Shown piece by piece: positions 10,141 through 19,868 of a DNA stretch of 64,000 nucleotides. A program made the translations under genes and the position numbers. Source of the stretch: Vreelandella neptunia (lineage in GTDB: Bacteria; Pseudomonadota; Gammaproteobacteria; Pseudomonadales; Halomonadaceae); the NCBI RefSeq assembly GCF_000712975.1, contig NZ_JHQL01000002.1, forward strand, positions 1-64,000, given 5' to 3'. The notes beneath the pieces are model-generated. The model was not told where the DNA came from and searched no databases. It saw only the letters and a program-made list of their open reading frames with translations. The stretch's first letter is position 1, and each line of letters opens with the position of its first letter.

Positions 10141-10614
10141 ATGTCAGTGCGCCTTAACCAATTGGTACCTGACTTTTCCGCCCCAGCCACCGGTGATACA
10201 ACGGTGACGCTGTCTGAACTGCGCGGTAAACAGGTAGTTATCTATTTTTACCCAAAAGCCAGTACACCCGGTTGTACTACCGAAGGTGGCGATTTCAGAG
10301 ACCGCAAACCGCGTTTCGATGCTGCCAACACAGTCATTATCGGCGTTTCTAGAGACGGTATCCGTGCTCAGGAGAACTTCAAGGCGAAGCAAGAGTTCAA
10401 TTTCGAGCTTATCTCCGATAAGGATGAAACTGTGTGCCAGCTTTTTGACGTTATCAAGCTCAAAAAAATGTACGGTAAAGAGCACCTTGGCATTGAGCGT
10501 AGCACCTTCCTGATTGACAGTGAGGGTAAGCTTGCTCAAGAGTGGCGTGGCGTTAAAGTTCCAGGGCACGTTGATGACGTATTGGCAGCCGCAGAAGCAT
10601 TAAATGCCAGCTAA
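10141..10614 (+). CDS. bcp: Thioredoxin-dependent thiol peroxidase Bcp (peroxiredoxin Q)
   Basis: This cytosolic peroxiredoxin reduces H2O2 and organic hydroperoxides. The 157-residue protein has the active-site motif YPKASTPGCTTEGGDFRD, with the peroxidatic Cys at residue 45. Position 50, where E. coli Bcp has its resolving Cys, is Gly here. The only other obvious Cys is C99 (DETVCQLF), so resolution may use that residue or an external thiol. A strong AAAGGAG site lies just before the ATG. It is divergent from dapA. Confidence 0.95.
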   Translation: MSVRLNQLVPDFSAPATGDTTVTLSELRGKQVVIYFYPKASTPGCTTEGGDFRDRKPRFDAANTVIIGVSRDGIRAQENFKAKQEFNFELISDKDETVCQLFDVIKLKKMYGKEHLGIERSTFLIDSEGKLAQEWRGVKVPGHVDDVLAAAEALNAS

Positions 10615-10702
10615 CAAGACCAAGACTGCCGTATCCCTTGTGGATGCCATCTCCGCTCGTTTCTCTTATTCGTTCACATGCATTACGAGTAGATAGCGCC
10701 TA

Positions 10703-11800
10703 TTAATGTTCAACCACTGGTAGCTGCTTTTTTCCTTCTCGTTCTTCAATCCCTCTTGGCCAAGCGTAAACCAATGCTTTTAGCAATGTAGCCAGGGGGA
10801 TTGCAAAGAAAACGCCCCAAAACCCCCAAATACCGCCAAAAAACAGCACCGCAACAATAATTGAAACGGGATGGATATTATTCGTTTCTGAAAACAACAC
10901 TGGTGCAAGCACATTCCCGTCAAGTGCTTGAATCACACCATAGGCAATCAGCACATAAGCAAATTGCTCACTGATTCCAAAATGAAACCCTGCGACCGCC
11001 GCCACAGGAATAGTGACAACTGCCGCTCCAATGTAAGGCACCAGCACAGAGAAACCCACAAGCACTGCTAATAACGCGGTATAAGGCAAGCCAAAGAAAG
11101 CGAAGGTAAAGAAAGAAACCGTACCAACAATAATAATTTCAATCGATTTGCCGCGTATGTAATTCGCAATTTGACGATCCATTTCATGCCAGATGCGGGT
11201 CAACAGCGTGCGCTTTTGTGGTAGCAGCGACAGCGTAAAACCTACCAATGACTGGCGATCCTTGAGCATAAAGAATACCAGTATCGGCACTAACACGAGA
11301 TAAATAATCAGCGACATAATGTTGCCCAGCGACGCCAGTGAAAGTGTTAATGCACGCTGCCCTAGCTGGCTGATTTCTCGGCTTGCAACGCCTATCCAGC
11401 TTTGCATTTGATCGGGGGTTATTAAATTTGGATAGCGCCCCTGTAGGTCGTCTAACCACCCCTGGCCACTAGCAAACATTCGGGGAGTTTCCTGAACAAG
11501 GCCAACAAGCTGATTCCAGATTAGTGGCATTAAGATGAAAGCAAGCGTCAATAACACGCTAACAAATGCTACAAACACAACAATAACCGCTAGCAAATGA
11601 GGCACCCCGCGCCGGGTCAGCGCACTCACTACCCCCTGCAGCAAAAACGCTAGCACAAGCGCAGTGAAAAACGGCGCTAGCATTCTGCCAAACCAAATAA
11701 TGGCTGCAAATCCAGCTACTAACACAAGCAAAAGGATTAACGCCTCTTCGTCTGAAAAGTAGCGTTCTACCCAACTTTTCAGAATGGTACGCACGGTCAT
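10703..11800 (-). CDS. perM: AI-2E family transporter / PerM-like permease
   Basis: A 365-residue integral membrane protein with about eight hydrophobic segments, beginning with two close helices (LILLLVLVAGFAAIIWFG, FFTALVLAFLLQG). The pattern fits the PerM/YfgO/TqsA family of AI-2E exporters. Substrate is not known for this member. The ATG overlaps the tusA stop by 4 bp, so the two are translationally coupled. The bepA gene lies divergently upstream, as for yfgO and yfgC in E. coli. Confidence 0.88.
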   Translation of the reverse strand: MTVRTILKSWVERYFSDEEALILLLVLVAGFAAIIWFGRMLAPFFTALVLAFLLQGVVSALTRRGVPHLLAVIVVFVAFVSVLLTLAFILMPLIWNQLVGLVQETPRMFASGQGWLDDLQGRYPNLITPDQMQSWIGVASREISQLGQRALTLSLASLGNIMSLIIYLVLVPILVFFMLKDRQSLVGFTLSLLPQKRTLLTRIWHEMDRQIANYIRGKSIEIIIVGTVSFFTFAFFGLPYTALLAVLVGFSVLVPYIGAAVVTIPVAAVAGFHFGISEQFAYVLIAYGVIQALDGNVLAPVLFSETNNIHPVSIIVAVLFFGGIWGFWGVFFAIPLATLLKALVYAWPRGIEEREGKKQLPVVEH

Positions 11801-12075
11801 GAGCGAGATATCCCTGCTTTGCGTATCCAGAAGTAGTAAATATCGCCGCGTTGTTCGCGCCCTTCAAGCGTATGGTCGCTTAGCTCAGTAAATGATGCCA
11901 TATCGCGCCATGAGCCAGCATCGGTTGACCTCACCTCTAGTCGTTGACCTGGGGCCATCCCAGCCAGTACCTGCTTGGCTTTTAATAGCGGTAGCGGGCA
12001 ATGTAATCCGGTGGCATCTAACACGGTGTCTGGCTGAAGGCTATTAACTGGCCTAGAATCTGTTTGCTCGGACAT
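11797..12075 (-). CDS. tusA: TusA-family sulfurtransferase
   Basis: A 92-residue protein with the conserved LDATGLHCPLPLLKAK motif, persulfide-carrying Cys at about residue 26. TusA proteins carry sulfane sulfur for tRNA thiolation or other sulfur transfer. I use the ATG at 12075 because it has a GGAGAGGGT site just upstream. A longer in-frame extension to 12243 has no family support and runs into the bepA promoter region. It overlaps perM by 4 bp. Whether it is the tRNA 2-thiouridine TusA or a paralogue cannot be told from sequence. Confidence 0.88.
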   Translation of the reverse strand: MSEQTDSRPVNSLQPDTVLDATGLHCPLPLLKAKQVLAGMAPGQRLEVRSTDAGSWRDMASFTELSDHTLEGREQRGDIYYFWIRKAGISRS

Positions 12076-12241
12076 ACCCTCTCCTGAAAAATATTTGCTC
12101 GAATACGGTATTGTTACAACCACTATTTCTTTCAAATCCTCATTGAGAATTTGATTTAACGGCACTTCCCTGCCTGAATCAATGTCACACCGCTGTTTGC
12201 TGCGTATATTACTTGAACTCAGGAACACCAATGAGGATGCC

Positions 12242-13702
12242 ATGCCGCACCTTCGACTCGTACCTTTTCGCCGAACCTATGCACTGGCACTTATGCTGAG
12301 CATCGCCAGCGTTAGCTCGCCCAGCCTTGGCTTCGACGATTATCAGCTCCCTAGCCTAGGCGGCGCTTCAACTTCTGTTAGCAACGAGGAGTATCGTCTA
12401 GGTCGCGCTTGGCTTCGTCAATTTCGTGCTCAGGCACCACAATGGCAAGACCCTATCGTAAATGACTACCTAAATAGCCTAGTTGCACGCCTTGCTCCTC
12501 ATAGTCAGCTTGGCAGCCTTCGCACAACGACCGTGATGGTTGATAACGGTTCTCTCAATGCTTTCGCAGTTCCTGGCGGGGTCATAGGCATCAATTCTGG
12601 ATTATTCGCCTTTGCTGAAGATGAGGGAGCCTTTGTGTCGGTTATCGCCCATGAGCTAGGCCATCTGTCTCAGCGACACTACGCCAGGGGCAGTGCACGA
12701 GCAGAGCAAACGCAGCTACCCGCGATGGCCGCTATGCTTGCAGGCATGCTCATTGCCGCTAGCGGTGGCGGTGATGCAGGCATGGCCGCTGCCATGGGTT
12801 CTCAAGCGGCGCTAATTCAAGATCAATTGTCTTATTCACGACGTTTTGAACAAGAAGCTGACCGTATTGGTCTGCAGGCAATGGCAAGTGCCGGTTACAA
12901 CCCAGATGCGATGGTACGAATGTTTGGTGCTATGCAGCGAATGGCACGGCTCCAGGGCGGCACCCCACCAGAATTCTTACTTACCCACCCAGTGAGCGAT
13001 AGCCGGCTAAGCGATGCTCAGGCACGCGCATCACAGCTAACAATTGCCGACACTTATACTAGCGACACGTTATACGACATGATGCGCGCTCGCGCACTTT
13101 TGAGCATTTACCACAACACACCGCAACAAGCTGCATCACGCCTTGCCCAAGAAAATGGTGAAGAGCAAGCGCAGCGCTATTTATCGGCGCTAATCGCAGC
13201 TCGAAACGGCCAAACTGACAACGCGCTGCAAACTATCGATCAACTGGCCCGTGAATTACCCGACTACGGTATGCTACCTGCCTCTGCCGCTACAGTTGCG
13301 TTAGAAGCCCAACGCTATGAGGAAGCTATTACGCGTAGCCAGCGTCTACTGCGAATCATGCCCAATTACTTACCGGCGCAATTGGTGTTAGCCGAAGCTC
13401 AGCTGCAGCGCGACCCACAGGCTGCTTATGAATTGCTACGTGATATTACTGCGCAGCACCCTGAAAGCCCCCAGGGATTCAACCTACTTGCCGAAGCAGC
13501 GGGACGAAGTGGTTATAACGGTTGGGGTCACTTAGCACGAGCAGAGCACTTACAGCTAACCGGTAGAGTTGACCGCGGTATTCGCCAGTTAAATATCGCT
13601 AAAGATGCCGCACAGCAAGAGAACGATCAGCAGGTATTAGCGCGTATTGAACAACGCAGGGAAGCGTTCATTGACTATCGCGAGGCATTAGACAAGTTTT
13701 GA
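12242..13702 (+). CDS. bepA: Beta-barrel assembly-enhancing protease (M48 family)
   Basis: This periplasmic zinc metalloprotease/chaperone degrades or helps mature stalled outer-membrane proteins such as LptD. From the ATG at 12242 (site GAGGA) the protein is 486 residues, close to E. coli BepA (487). It has a signal peptide ending near SLGFDDY, the zinc motif HELGH at 137-141, and a third ligand in RRFEQEADRIGL. The C-terminal half is TPR-like. An upstream in-frame ATG at 12182 would add 20 residues before the signal peptide and is rejected. Confidence 0.94.
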   Translation: MPHLRLVPFRRTYALALMLSIASVSSPSLGFDDYQLPSLGGASTSVSNEEYRLGRAWLRQFRAQAPQWQDPIVNDYLNSLVARLAPHSQLGSLRTTTVMVDNGSLNAFAVPGGVIGINSGLFAFAEDEGAFVSVIAHELGHLSQRHYARGSARAEQTQLPAMAAMLAGMLIAASGGGDAGMAAAMGSQAALIQDQLSYSRRFEQEADRIGLQAMASAGYNPDAMVRMFGAMQRMARLQGGTPPEFLLTHPVSDSRLSDAQARASQLTIADTYTSDTLYDMMRARALLSIYHNTPQQAASRLAQENGEEQAQRYLSALIAARNGQTDNALQTIDQLARELPDYGMLPASAATVALEAQRYEEAITRSQRLLRIMPNYLPAQLVLAEAQLQRDPQAAYELLRDITAQHPESPQGFNLLAEAAGRSGYNGWGHLARAEHLQLTGRVDRGIRQLNIAKDAAQQENDQQVLARIEQRREAFIDYREALDKF

Positions 13703-13710
13703 CATTTCTA

Positions 13711-13741
13711 AAAAAGCCCGAATGCCTATCGCATTCGGGCT
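13711..13741 (-). terminator. Rho-independent terminator of nadA
   Basis: Perfect 11-bp stem AGCCCGAATGC/GCATTCGGGCT (13715-13725, 13731-13741) with a 5-nt loop. It is followed on the minus strand by six T. It sits just after the nadA stop. It may also help end bepA, although the plus strand lacks a T run. Confidence 0.9.
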
Positions 13742-13774
13742 GTACCCTTCGAGCTATCATAGTGAGTTTATACG

Positions 13775-14803
13775 TTAGGCATTGAAACTCAGCATTCGCT
13801 CTAGTGGTTTTAACGCCTGCAGCCGCAGCGTGTCATCAACAAAAATTTCGCCACTACCGTCGCGCAGCGCTCCCGCGAGGTTATCCAGAGCATTCATCGC
13901 CATCCATGGGCAGTGGGCACAGCTACGACAGGTTGCACCGTTGCCCGCTGTGGGCGCCTCAAACAGGGTTTTATCGGGCACGGCCTGCTGCATTTTAAAG
14001 AAAATGCCGCGGTCAGTGGCAACAATTAATTTGTCATTAGGTAGCGTTTGTGCAGCCTTAATCAGTTGCGAAGTAGAGCCTGCCACGTCAGCCAAAGCAA
14101 CGACTGCATCCGGTGACTCAGGGTGCACCAGCACCGCAGCTTCCGGATAAAGGCGCTTGAGATCTTCAATACCTTTCGCTTTGAACTCTTCGTGAACGAT
14201 ACAAGCACCATCCCACATCAGCATATCTGCGCCGGTTTTTTTCTGAATATAACCGCCTAAATGCTTATCCGGTGCCCACAGTATTTTTTCCCCTTTCGCT
14301 TGAAGGTGCTCAATAACTTCAACCGCAATTGAGGAGGTAACAACCCAATCAGCACGGGCTTTCACGGCGGCAGAGGTATTGGCGTATACCACCACGGTAC
14401 GGTCAGGATGAGCATCACAAAAAGCACTGAATTCATCGGCAGGACAGCCAATATCCAGCGAACAGGTCGCTTCCAGAGTAGGCATTAAAACGCGTTTTTC
14501 TGGCGATAGAATTTTCGCCGTTTCTCCCATGAAGCGCACACCTGCAACGACCAGCGTTGTCGCATCATGTCGTGCACCAAAGCGTGCCATTTCAAGAGAG
14601 TCTGCAACACAGCCACCCGTCTCTTCAGCCAACTGTTGAATGGCATCATCGGTATAGTAATGAGCGACAAGCACTGCATTATTTGCGTTGAGTAGTTGCT
14701 TGATTTCAGCCACCCGTGCCTCATCTTCCGCAGGAATACGAGTGGGGCAATATGGGCTGGGGAGCGGAGCGCTAAGCTCAGCTTGAGTAGTCATAATAGT
14801 CAT
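13775..14803 (-). CDS. nadA: Quinolinate synthase A
   Basis: A 4Fe-4S enzyme that makes quinolinate from iminoaspartate and dihydroxyacetone phosphate for NAD synthesis. Cluster-ligand contexts are visible: [20 protein letters not shown] and [13 protein letters not shown]. The start is uncertain. In-frame GTG (14815), ATG (14803) and ATG (14794) all lack a clear ribosome site; the first ATG is used, giving 342 residues. It is a single gene with its own terminator, next to tRNA-Lys. Confidence 0.95.
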   Translation of the reverse strand: MTIMTTQAELSAPLPSPYCPTRIPAEDEARVAEIKQLLNANNAVLVAHYYTDDAIQQLAEETGGCVADSLEMARFGARHDATTLVVAGVRFMGETAKILSPEKRVLMPTLEATCSLDIGCPADEFSAFCDAHPDRTVVVYANTSAAVKARADWVVTSSIAVEVIEHLQAKGEKILWAPDKHLGGYIQKKTGADMLMWDGACIVHEEFKAKGIEDLKRLYPEAAVLVHPESPDAVVALADVAGSTSQLIKAAQTLPNDKLIVATDRGIFFKMQQAVPDKTLFEAPTAGNGATCRSCAHCPWMAMNALDNLAGALRDGSGEIFVDDTLRLQALKPLERMLSFNA

Positions 14804-15051
14804 CGTGTCTACCACTGTGACGAACAGGGAATCCCCCTGTTAAACACCGGTCACGGCGTGTGCACTTTGCAAACGCCGCACTCGATGCGATAAGCCGCTG
14901 CGTCTTTCGCGGGGACTCATCGCTCTGCCCACCATAAGTGGACAGCGCTACCATGACATCATTGGTAGCTATAACTAGGACTATTGTGGTGTTAAATCGT
15001 TGCCCGCTGCAAGCATAAAGTGTGCGTTAGTTGGCTTCATCACCAAATAGC

Positions 15052-15086
15052 AAAACGCCCCTGGCAGCAAGCTACCAAGGGCGTTA
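15052..15086 (-). terminator. Terminator downstream of tRNA-Lys
   Basis: On the minus strand AACGCCCTTGGTAGC pairs with GCTGCCAGGGGCGTT (two G-U pairs), then TTTTG. It lies directly after the tRNA 3' end. Confidence 0.8.
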
Positions 15087-15090
15087 AATT

Positions 15091-15166
15091 TGGTGGGTCG
15101 TGTAGGATTCGAACCTACGACCAATTGATTAAAAGTCAACTGCTCTACCAACTGAGCTAACGACCC
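15091..15166 (-). tRNA. tRNA-Lys (anticodon UUU)
   Basis: The 76-nt minus-strand sequence begins GGGTCGTTAGCTCAGTTGG and ends in an encoded CCA. The anticodon stem-loop GACTTTTAATC gives anticodon TTT, and the T arm is GTAGGTTCGAATCCTAC. Acceptor arms GGGTCG and CGACCC pair. All family-invariant positions are in place. Confidence 0.98.
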
Positions 15167-15182
15167 CCTCGAACGGATGCAT

Positions 15183-15211
15183 ATAGTACGGATAGAGCTT
15201 GCTAATAGCAA
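15183..15211 (-). promoter_or_regulatory. Sigma-70-type promoter of tRNA-Lys
   Basis: On the minus strand TTGCTA (15206-15211) and TACTAT (15183-15188) are separated by exactly 17 bp. The -10 box lies 16 bp before the mature tRNA 5' end. The -35 box overlaps a GCTTGC/GCAAGC hairpin (15197-15213) that also has six T on the plus strand. Confidence 0.6.
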
Positions 15212-15284
15212 GCCTTTTTTACCTTTTACCAATACACATCCGTCAAAAACACTTCTTCGAACTACTACCAACCATACTTAATTA

Positions 15285-16160
15285 TTAACCACGCTTAGGC
15301 TTTGGCTTGCGCATAGCTTGAACCGGGCGGCGCTTGTGCTTATCGCGGCTCCAACGGTTCTTCTCATCTGGCGTTAATGCGGGCACTTTGCGGGTTTCTA
15401 GATTTGCCAACGTGGCCAAGTCATCGACCTCGTCCTGGGAAAGCTCTACCCACTCGCCTGCTTTGGCGCGCTTATCAAGGAAGATATTGCCATAGCGCAC
15501 CCGCTTTAAGCGGCTAACCGTGAGCCCTTGGGATTCCCACAGGCGACGCACTTCGCGGTTACGACCTTCTAAAATCACCACGTGAAACCAGGTGTTAATG
15601 CCTTCACCACCGAACTCTTGTACGTCGGTAAAACGCGCCGGGCCATCCTCTAGCATCACGCCGTCGACCATCGCAACAATGTGTTCGCGCTTGACCTCAC
15701 CCATCACCCGCACCGCGTATTCACGCTCTACCTGGGTTGATGGGTGCATTAAGCGGTTAGCAAGCTCGCCGTCTGTGGTGAAGAGCAACAAGCCACTGGT
15801 GTTAATATCCAGGCGGCCAATGGCAATCCAGCGCTCGCCTTTCAGGCGCGGTAGGCGTTCGAACACCGTGCGACGCCCTTCTGGATCTTTACGGGTGCAC
15901 AGTTCGCCTTCTGGCTTGTTGTACATAATCACCCGGCGCGGCACTTCCTCTTCGGGCCGCAGTGACACGGGGCGATCATCAAAACTTACCTTGTCGCGGG
16001 CTTCTACCCGGTCACCTAGCTTGGCGACTTGGCTATTCACCTTTACTCGGCCGTCGGAAATGGCAGTTTCCATCTCTCGGCGAGAACCCAGCCCTGCCCG
16101 AGCCAATACTTTTTGCAGCTTTTCGCTGGTCGGGGGCGTGGTGTTATTACTCTGACTCAT
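15285..16160 (-). CDS. rluB: 23S rRNA pseudouridine(2605) synthase RluB
   Basis: This enzyme isomerises uridine 2605 of 23S rRNA (E. coli numbering). The 291-residue protein has an N-terminal S4 RNA-binding domain (about 14-60, [17 protein letters not shown]) and the RsuA-family catalytic domain with [14 protein letters not shown], whose Asp is the nucleophile. The basic lysine/arginine-rich C-terminal tail (KPKPKRG) is usual for RluB. The start overlaps the end of scpB by 14 bp, a common scpA-scpB-rluB arrangement. RluE or RluF are less likely given length and neighbours. Confidence 0.93.
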   Translation of the reverse strand: MSQSNNTTPPTSEKLQKVLARAGLGSRREMETAISDGRVKVNSQVAKLGDRVEARDKVSFDDRPVSLRPEEEVPRRVIMYNKPEGELCTRKDPEGRRTVFERLPRLKGERWIAIGRLDINTSGLLLFTTDGELANRLMHPSTQVEREYAVRVMGEVKREHIVAMVDGVMLEDGPARFTDVQEFGGEGINTWFHVVILEGRNREVRRLWESQGLTVSRLKRVRYGNIFLDKRAKAGEWVELSQDEVDDLATLANLETRKVPALTPDEKNRWSRDKHKRRPVQAMRKPKPKRG

Positions 16161-16992
16161 GGTCGTCTGACCTCACATCGTTAGTCTGCGTGCGCGCATC
16201 ATCGTCGTTACGCTGCGCACGTGCCGCTAGGCGCGCCTCTAAATCGGCGAAACTCAGCGGCTGGGTTAACGCCGTCTCGGCGTGTTTATCAGCTATCTCT
16301 GCTGTAACAATCTCTGTTGTAACAATCTCTGCTGCAACACTCTCAGCAGCAACACTCTCAGCTGAGGTTATCTCTTCACTCTGGGGTGGCGCATCCTGCA
16401 CGGTTTCAGGCGTTTCGTCCAGTGCTGGTTGCGCTTCATCTTGCCCAATATCCGTATCGCGATCATCAGCATTGACCAGTTCATGCATGGGCGGCAATGC
16501 ATCCAAGGTTTTCAGGCCAAAATCATCTAAAAAGCTACGAGTAGTGGCATAAACAGCGGGGCGTCCGGGCACATCTCGATGGCCTACTACGCGAACCCAC
16601 CCTCGCTCCATCAACGTACGCATAATCGAACTACTAACACTGACGCCGCGCACGTCTTCAATATCGCCTCGCGTTACTGGCTGGCGATAGGCAATCAGCG
16701 CCAGCGTTTCTAGCAGCGCCCGTGAGTAACGCTGCGGCCGCTCATCCCATAGCCGCGACACCCAGTGCGAAAGCCGTGGCCGAATACGTAGCTGAAAGCC
16801 GGATGCCGTTTCCACCAGCTCCAGCGCCCCGTTTTCATGGCGCAGTTCAAGACGAGCCAATGCATCCCGCAGCGCTTTTCTGGGCGGGCATTCGTCTTCT
16901 AAAAACAGCGTTTCAAGCCGCTCTAAGGAAAGCGGTTCGCCAGCGGCAAGCAGCGCTGCTTCAATAATATCGTCTAACGTGGTGTCTCTCAC
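16147..16992 (-). CDS. scpB: Segregation and condensation protein B
   Basis: ScpB dimerises and, with ScpA, joins SMC to form the condensin that organises the chromosome. The two winged-helix domains occupy about residues 1-170 ([29 protein letters not shown] is the typical core). The 110-residue acidic tail is not conserved in the family and contains five pentapeptide repeats. The protein is 281 residues, long for ScpB because of the tail. Start and scpA stop overlap by 4 bp. Confidence 0.93.
   Translation of the reverse strand: MRDTTLDDIIEAALLAAGEPLSLERLETLFLEDECPPRKALRDALARLELRHENGALELVETASGFQLRIRPRLSHWVSRLWDERPQRYSRALLETLALIAYRQPVTRGDIEDVRGVSVSSSIMRTLMERGWVRVVGHRDVPGRPAVYATTRSFLDDFGLKTLDALPPMHELVNADDRDTDIGQDEAQPALDETPETVQDAPPQSEEITSAESVAAESVAAEIVTTEIVTAEIADKHAETALTQPLSFADLEARLAARAQRNDDDARTQTNDVRSDDHESE
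16291..16365. repeat. Five 15-bp tandem repeats in scpB
   Basis: Five imperfect 15-bp units lie end to end, for example AACAATCTCTGTTGT and AACACTCTCAGCAGC. They encode the pentapeptides [20 protein letters not shown] and TAEIA in the unstructured tail of ScpB. Copy number is a whole number of codons, so length change would not shift the frame. Confidence 0.9.
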
Positions 16993-17966
16993 GGCGACTC
17001 CTCGTCAGGTTCAAACGCTGGCTCTTCAAACACCACTTCGTCAAACGCAGACTCAGAGGCATCGTCTTCGCTGTCTACGTCTACAAACGCGCTCTCTTCG
17101 CTATCTGCCAAGGCCGCTTGACGCGCACGCACATGAATGGGCGACAGCGGCGCATTCTGGACAATTTCAATCATGGCTTCTTTGGCTAATTCTAAAATGG
17201 CCATAAACGTCACTACGACGCCAGCGCGCCCCTCTTCCAACGTAAACAGCGCTTCAAAGGGGGTATAGCGTTGGTGCTCAGCGTCGTGACTTAGCTGCTC
17301 CATAATTTTCAGCATGCGCTCTCGGGTAGACAGCACCTCGCGGCTGATCTGGTGGGACTGTGTCAGCTCAGCGCGCTTCAGAATGTCCGACAGCGCCCCT
17401 AACAGTTCGTCTAACCCCACGTCAGGGTGAATCACTCGCGCTTCCAGCGGTGGCAACCCTGCCTGAACGCTGAACCAGTCACGCCCAACCCGAGGCAGCG
17501 TGTCTAACGTTTCGGCTGCTTCTTTTAAACGCTCGTACTCTTGCAGGCGGCGAATCAGCTCAGCCCTGGGATCTTCTTCCTCTTCGCCTTCCGCCTTCGG
17601 CGGGCGCGGCAGCAGTGAGCGCGACTTAATTTCCGCCAGCGTCGCTGCCATTAACAGGTACTCACCGGCCAGTTCAATCTTCATGGCTTTCATCAGCTCG
17701 ACGTACTCAATGTACTGGTGCGTAATGGTTGCCACGTTAATCGTGAGAATATCCAGGTTTTGGCGCCGAATCAGATAGAGCAACAGATCAAGCGGCCCCT
17801 CGAAGGCTTCCAAAAACACGCGCAGCGCTTCCGGTGGAATATACAGATCCTCCGGCAGCTGCATGATGGGCTCATCAAACAGACGCCCTAGCACTTCCGC
17901 CATGGGTGCTGTGGCGAGGGCGTCGAGAGAGTCATGGTCAACGGTAGCGCTTGGCGTCTCGCTCAC
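16989..17966 (-). CDS. scpA: Segregation and condensation protein A
   Basis: ScpA is the kleisin subunit bridging the SMC head domains. The 325-residue protein carries the family core FEGPLDLLLYLIRRQNLDIL (about 54-73) and the C-terminal winged-helix segment (FEALFTLEEGRAGVVVTFMAILELAKE), then an acidic 50-residue tail. The start codon is GTG with AAAGGA upstream. It follows radD after 71 bp and overlaps scpB by 4 bp. Confidence 0.94.
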   Translation of the reverse strand: MSETPSATVDHDSLDALATAPMAEVLGRLFDEPIMQLPEDLYIPPEALRVFLEAFEGPLDLLLYLIRRQNLDILTINVATITHQYIEYVELMKAMKIELAGEYLLMAATLAEIKSRSLLPRPPKAEGEEEEDPRAELIRRLQEYERLKEAAETLDTLPRVGRDWFSVQAGLPPLEARVIHPDVGLDELLGALSDILKRAELTQSHQISREVLSTRERMLKIMEQLSHDAEHQRYTPFEALFTLEEGRAGVVVTFMAILELAKEAMIEIVQNAPLSPIHVRARQAALADSEESAFVDVDSEDDASESAFDEVVFEEPAFEPDEESP

Positions 17967-18037
17967 GCAGGGCGTATTCCTTTATCAGTTAAACATCCAT
18001 GATGGCCAGTGTAACAGCGTGCAAGCCGTGGCGGCAC

Positions 18038-19867
18038 CTAGCCTGCCTCGGCGGCTTTACGGTAGCGCCCTTGGTAGTCAAACAGCTTATCGCGAAGCTG
18101 CCAGTGCCGCCCAACTTTACGGCCCACCACAAAGTCTGGGTGGCGTAGGCGGCGCTGTTCTTCGACCACCTCAGCTGGCGAAGCAGGCTGCCACTTAGTC
18201 CCTGGCGCACGCAAATGGTGACGTAAGAAAACCGCATAAAATGCCCGCCGCTGAGCCGGCGTTTCCAGCGCAAACCACTCGGCCAAGCTGGCGCCATCTT
18301 CATCGTAATAGGTCACTTTTAATCGCGGCAGCCCTCGCCCATTCGTGATGGCCTCTAACTGCATACCGCTGACTCGCAGCACGTTGGCATCTTTTAATTT
18401 AAGCGCATCTTTGAGCTTATCGTCAGCATCTACCAACAATTGCTCGCAACCGTGGCAGCGGCGGGCGGCAATATCATTTTCAGCGCCACATTGCTCGCAG
18501 ACTTTAAAGCGAAAACGAAAGTCACACTGCTTTTGATTGGTGCCCCACCTGCCCTTGCCTGGCTTAGCAGGTGGATTGGGATTATCTACCAGCCCTTGGC
18601 ATCGACGGCCAAAATGCTCAATTACCAGCTCACCATCACGTTTACCCCAGAATAGATTGGCATGACCACAGGCCGGGCACTCAACCTGTACTGGCTCGCT
18701 GTCACTGTCCGGCTTTGGCTCGCCGACCTCTGGCGCATAGAGGTCCCAGGGGTTTCCGGCATAATCCAACACTAGACAGTCGGCTTTATCCGGCGAAAGA
18801 CGCAGCCCTCGGCCAACAATTTGCTGATAAAGGCTTACCGATTCTGTGGGCCGCAGAATGGCGATTAAATCCACATGGGGCGCATCAAATCCAGTCGTCA
18901 GCACGGCGACGTTAACAAGAAATTTAAGTTCACGCGCCTTGAACGCCTCAATCAGCGCTGTACGTTCGTGAGAGGCCGTCGCACCGGTAATCAGCGCTGA
19001 CTGGTTGATGGGTAAATAACTGATAATTTCTTCGGCATGGGCGACCGTGGCGGCAAAAATCATCACCCCTTGACGCGCGGCGGCATACTCAACCACCTGG
19101 GCAATAATCCCTGGCGTAACGCGGCTACCGGCAACAACACGGTTGAGTTCTTCCTCACGAAACAGCCCACTGGAGGCAGGAGCCAAGGCGGAAAAGTCGT
19201 AGCCTTCAATGGCCATATCCAGCCGTTTAGGCTCCGCCAAAAAGCCTTGTTTCACCATTAGCCGTAGCGGCTGTTCAAAGACGCAGTCGGCAAAGAAGCA
19301 CGCGTCATCACCGCGCACCATGCCATGGTGGTGACGGTGGTAGATAAACCCCTGCCCCAACCGAAACGGCGTGGCAGTTAAACCGAGAATTTTTAGCTGC
19401 GGGTTGTGATGCTGAAGATGTTCAATCACCTGGCGATAGCTGGCGTCTTTTTCCAGCGAGACCCGGTGGCACTCGTCTATCACTAGCAGCGTAAAACTTG
19501 CATCGCTGAAACGCTCTAGGTTGCGCACCACCGACTGCACCGAGCCAAACACCACCTGTCGGCTGGCTTCTTTACGCTTGAGACCCGCGCTAAAAATATC
19601 TGCCTCAAGCCCATAGGCTTGATATTTAGCATGGTTTTGCTCGACCAGCTCACGTACGTGGGCCAGCACCAGAACGCGGCCACGGGCAAGCCTGGCAAGC
19701 TCAGCAATGACCAGCGACTTGCCACTACCGGTAGGCAATACCACCACCGCGGGCGCACTGGTCGCGCGGAAGTGCTCCACCACCCGCTTGACTGCCTCTG
19801 TTTGGTAAGGGCGCAAGCTGGGCGGCGAAGCGGAACTAGCGCTGCTGGACGAGCTGAATGAAGACAT
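18038..19867 (-). CDS. radD: Superfamily 2 helicase RadD (YejH-like)
   Basis: A 609-residue protein; E. coli RadD has 586. The N-terminal helicase core has Walker [10 protein letters not shown] (about 46), DECH box [13 protein letters not shown], and the motif VI segment [10 protein letters not shown]. The C-terminal half has two Cys clusters ([11 protein letters not shown], and [18 protein letters not shown]), probably zinc-binding. RadD takes part in recombination and repair of double-strand breaks, with stalled forks and crossover intermediates as proposed substrates. The first residues are Ser-rich low complexity. The start lies 1 bp after the crotonase stop, so it is coupled to it. Confidence 0.88.
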   Translation of the reverse strand: MSSFSSSSSASSASPPSLRPYQTEAVKRVVEHFRATSAPAVVVLPTGSGKSLVIAELARLARGRVLVLAHVRELVEQNHAKYQAYGLEADIFSAGLKRKEASRQVVFGSVQSVVRNLERFSDASFTLLVIDECHRVSLEKDASYRQVIEHLQHHNPQLKILGLTATPFRLGQGFIYHRHHHGMVRGDDACFFADCVFEQPLRLMVKQGFLAEPKRLDMAIEGYDFSALAPASSGLFREEELNRVVAGSRVTPGIIAQVVEYAAARQGVMIFAATVAHAEEIISYLPINQSALITGATASHERTALIEAFKARELKFLVNVAVLTTGFDAPHVDLIAILRPTESVSLYQQIVGRGLRLSPDKADCLVLDYAGNPWDLYAPEVGEPKPDSDSEPVQVECPACGHANLFWGKRDGELVIEHFGRRCQGLVDNPNPPAKPGKGRWGTNQKQCDFRFRFKVCEQCGAENDIAARRCHGCEQLLVDADDKLKDALKLKDANVLRVSGMQLEAITNGRGLPRLKVTYYDEDGASLAEWFALETPAQRRAFYAVFLRHHLRAPGTKWQPASPAEVVEEQRRLRHPDFVVGRKVGRHWQLRDKLFDYQGRYRKAAEAG

Positions 19868-19868
19868 A

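Noticed and set aside
15197-15220. Plus-strand hairpin GCTTGC/GCAAGC with six T
   Set aside because: No plus-strand gene ends there. It overlaps the tRNA-Lys promoter on the other strand, so a terminator role is not supported.
14981-15271. 96-codon minus-strand frame
   Set aside because: It reads straight through tRNA-Lys and its terminator.
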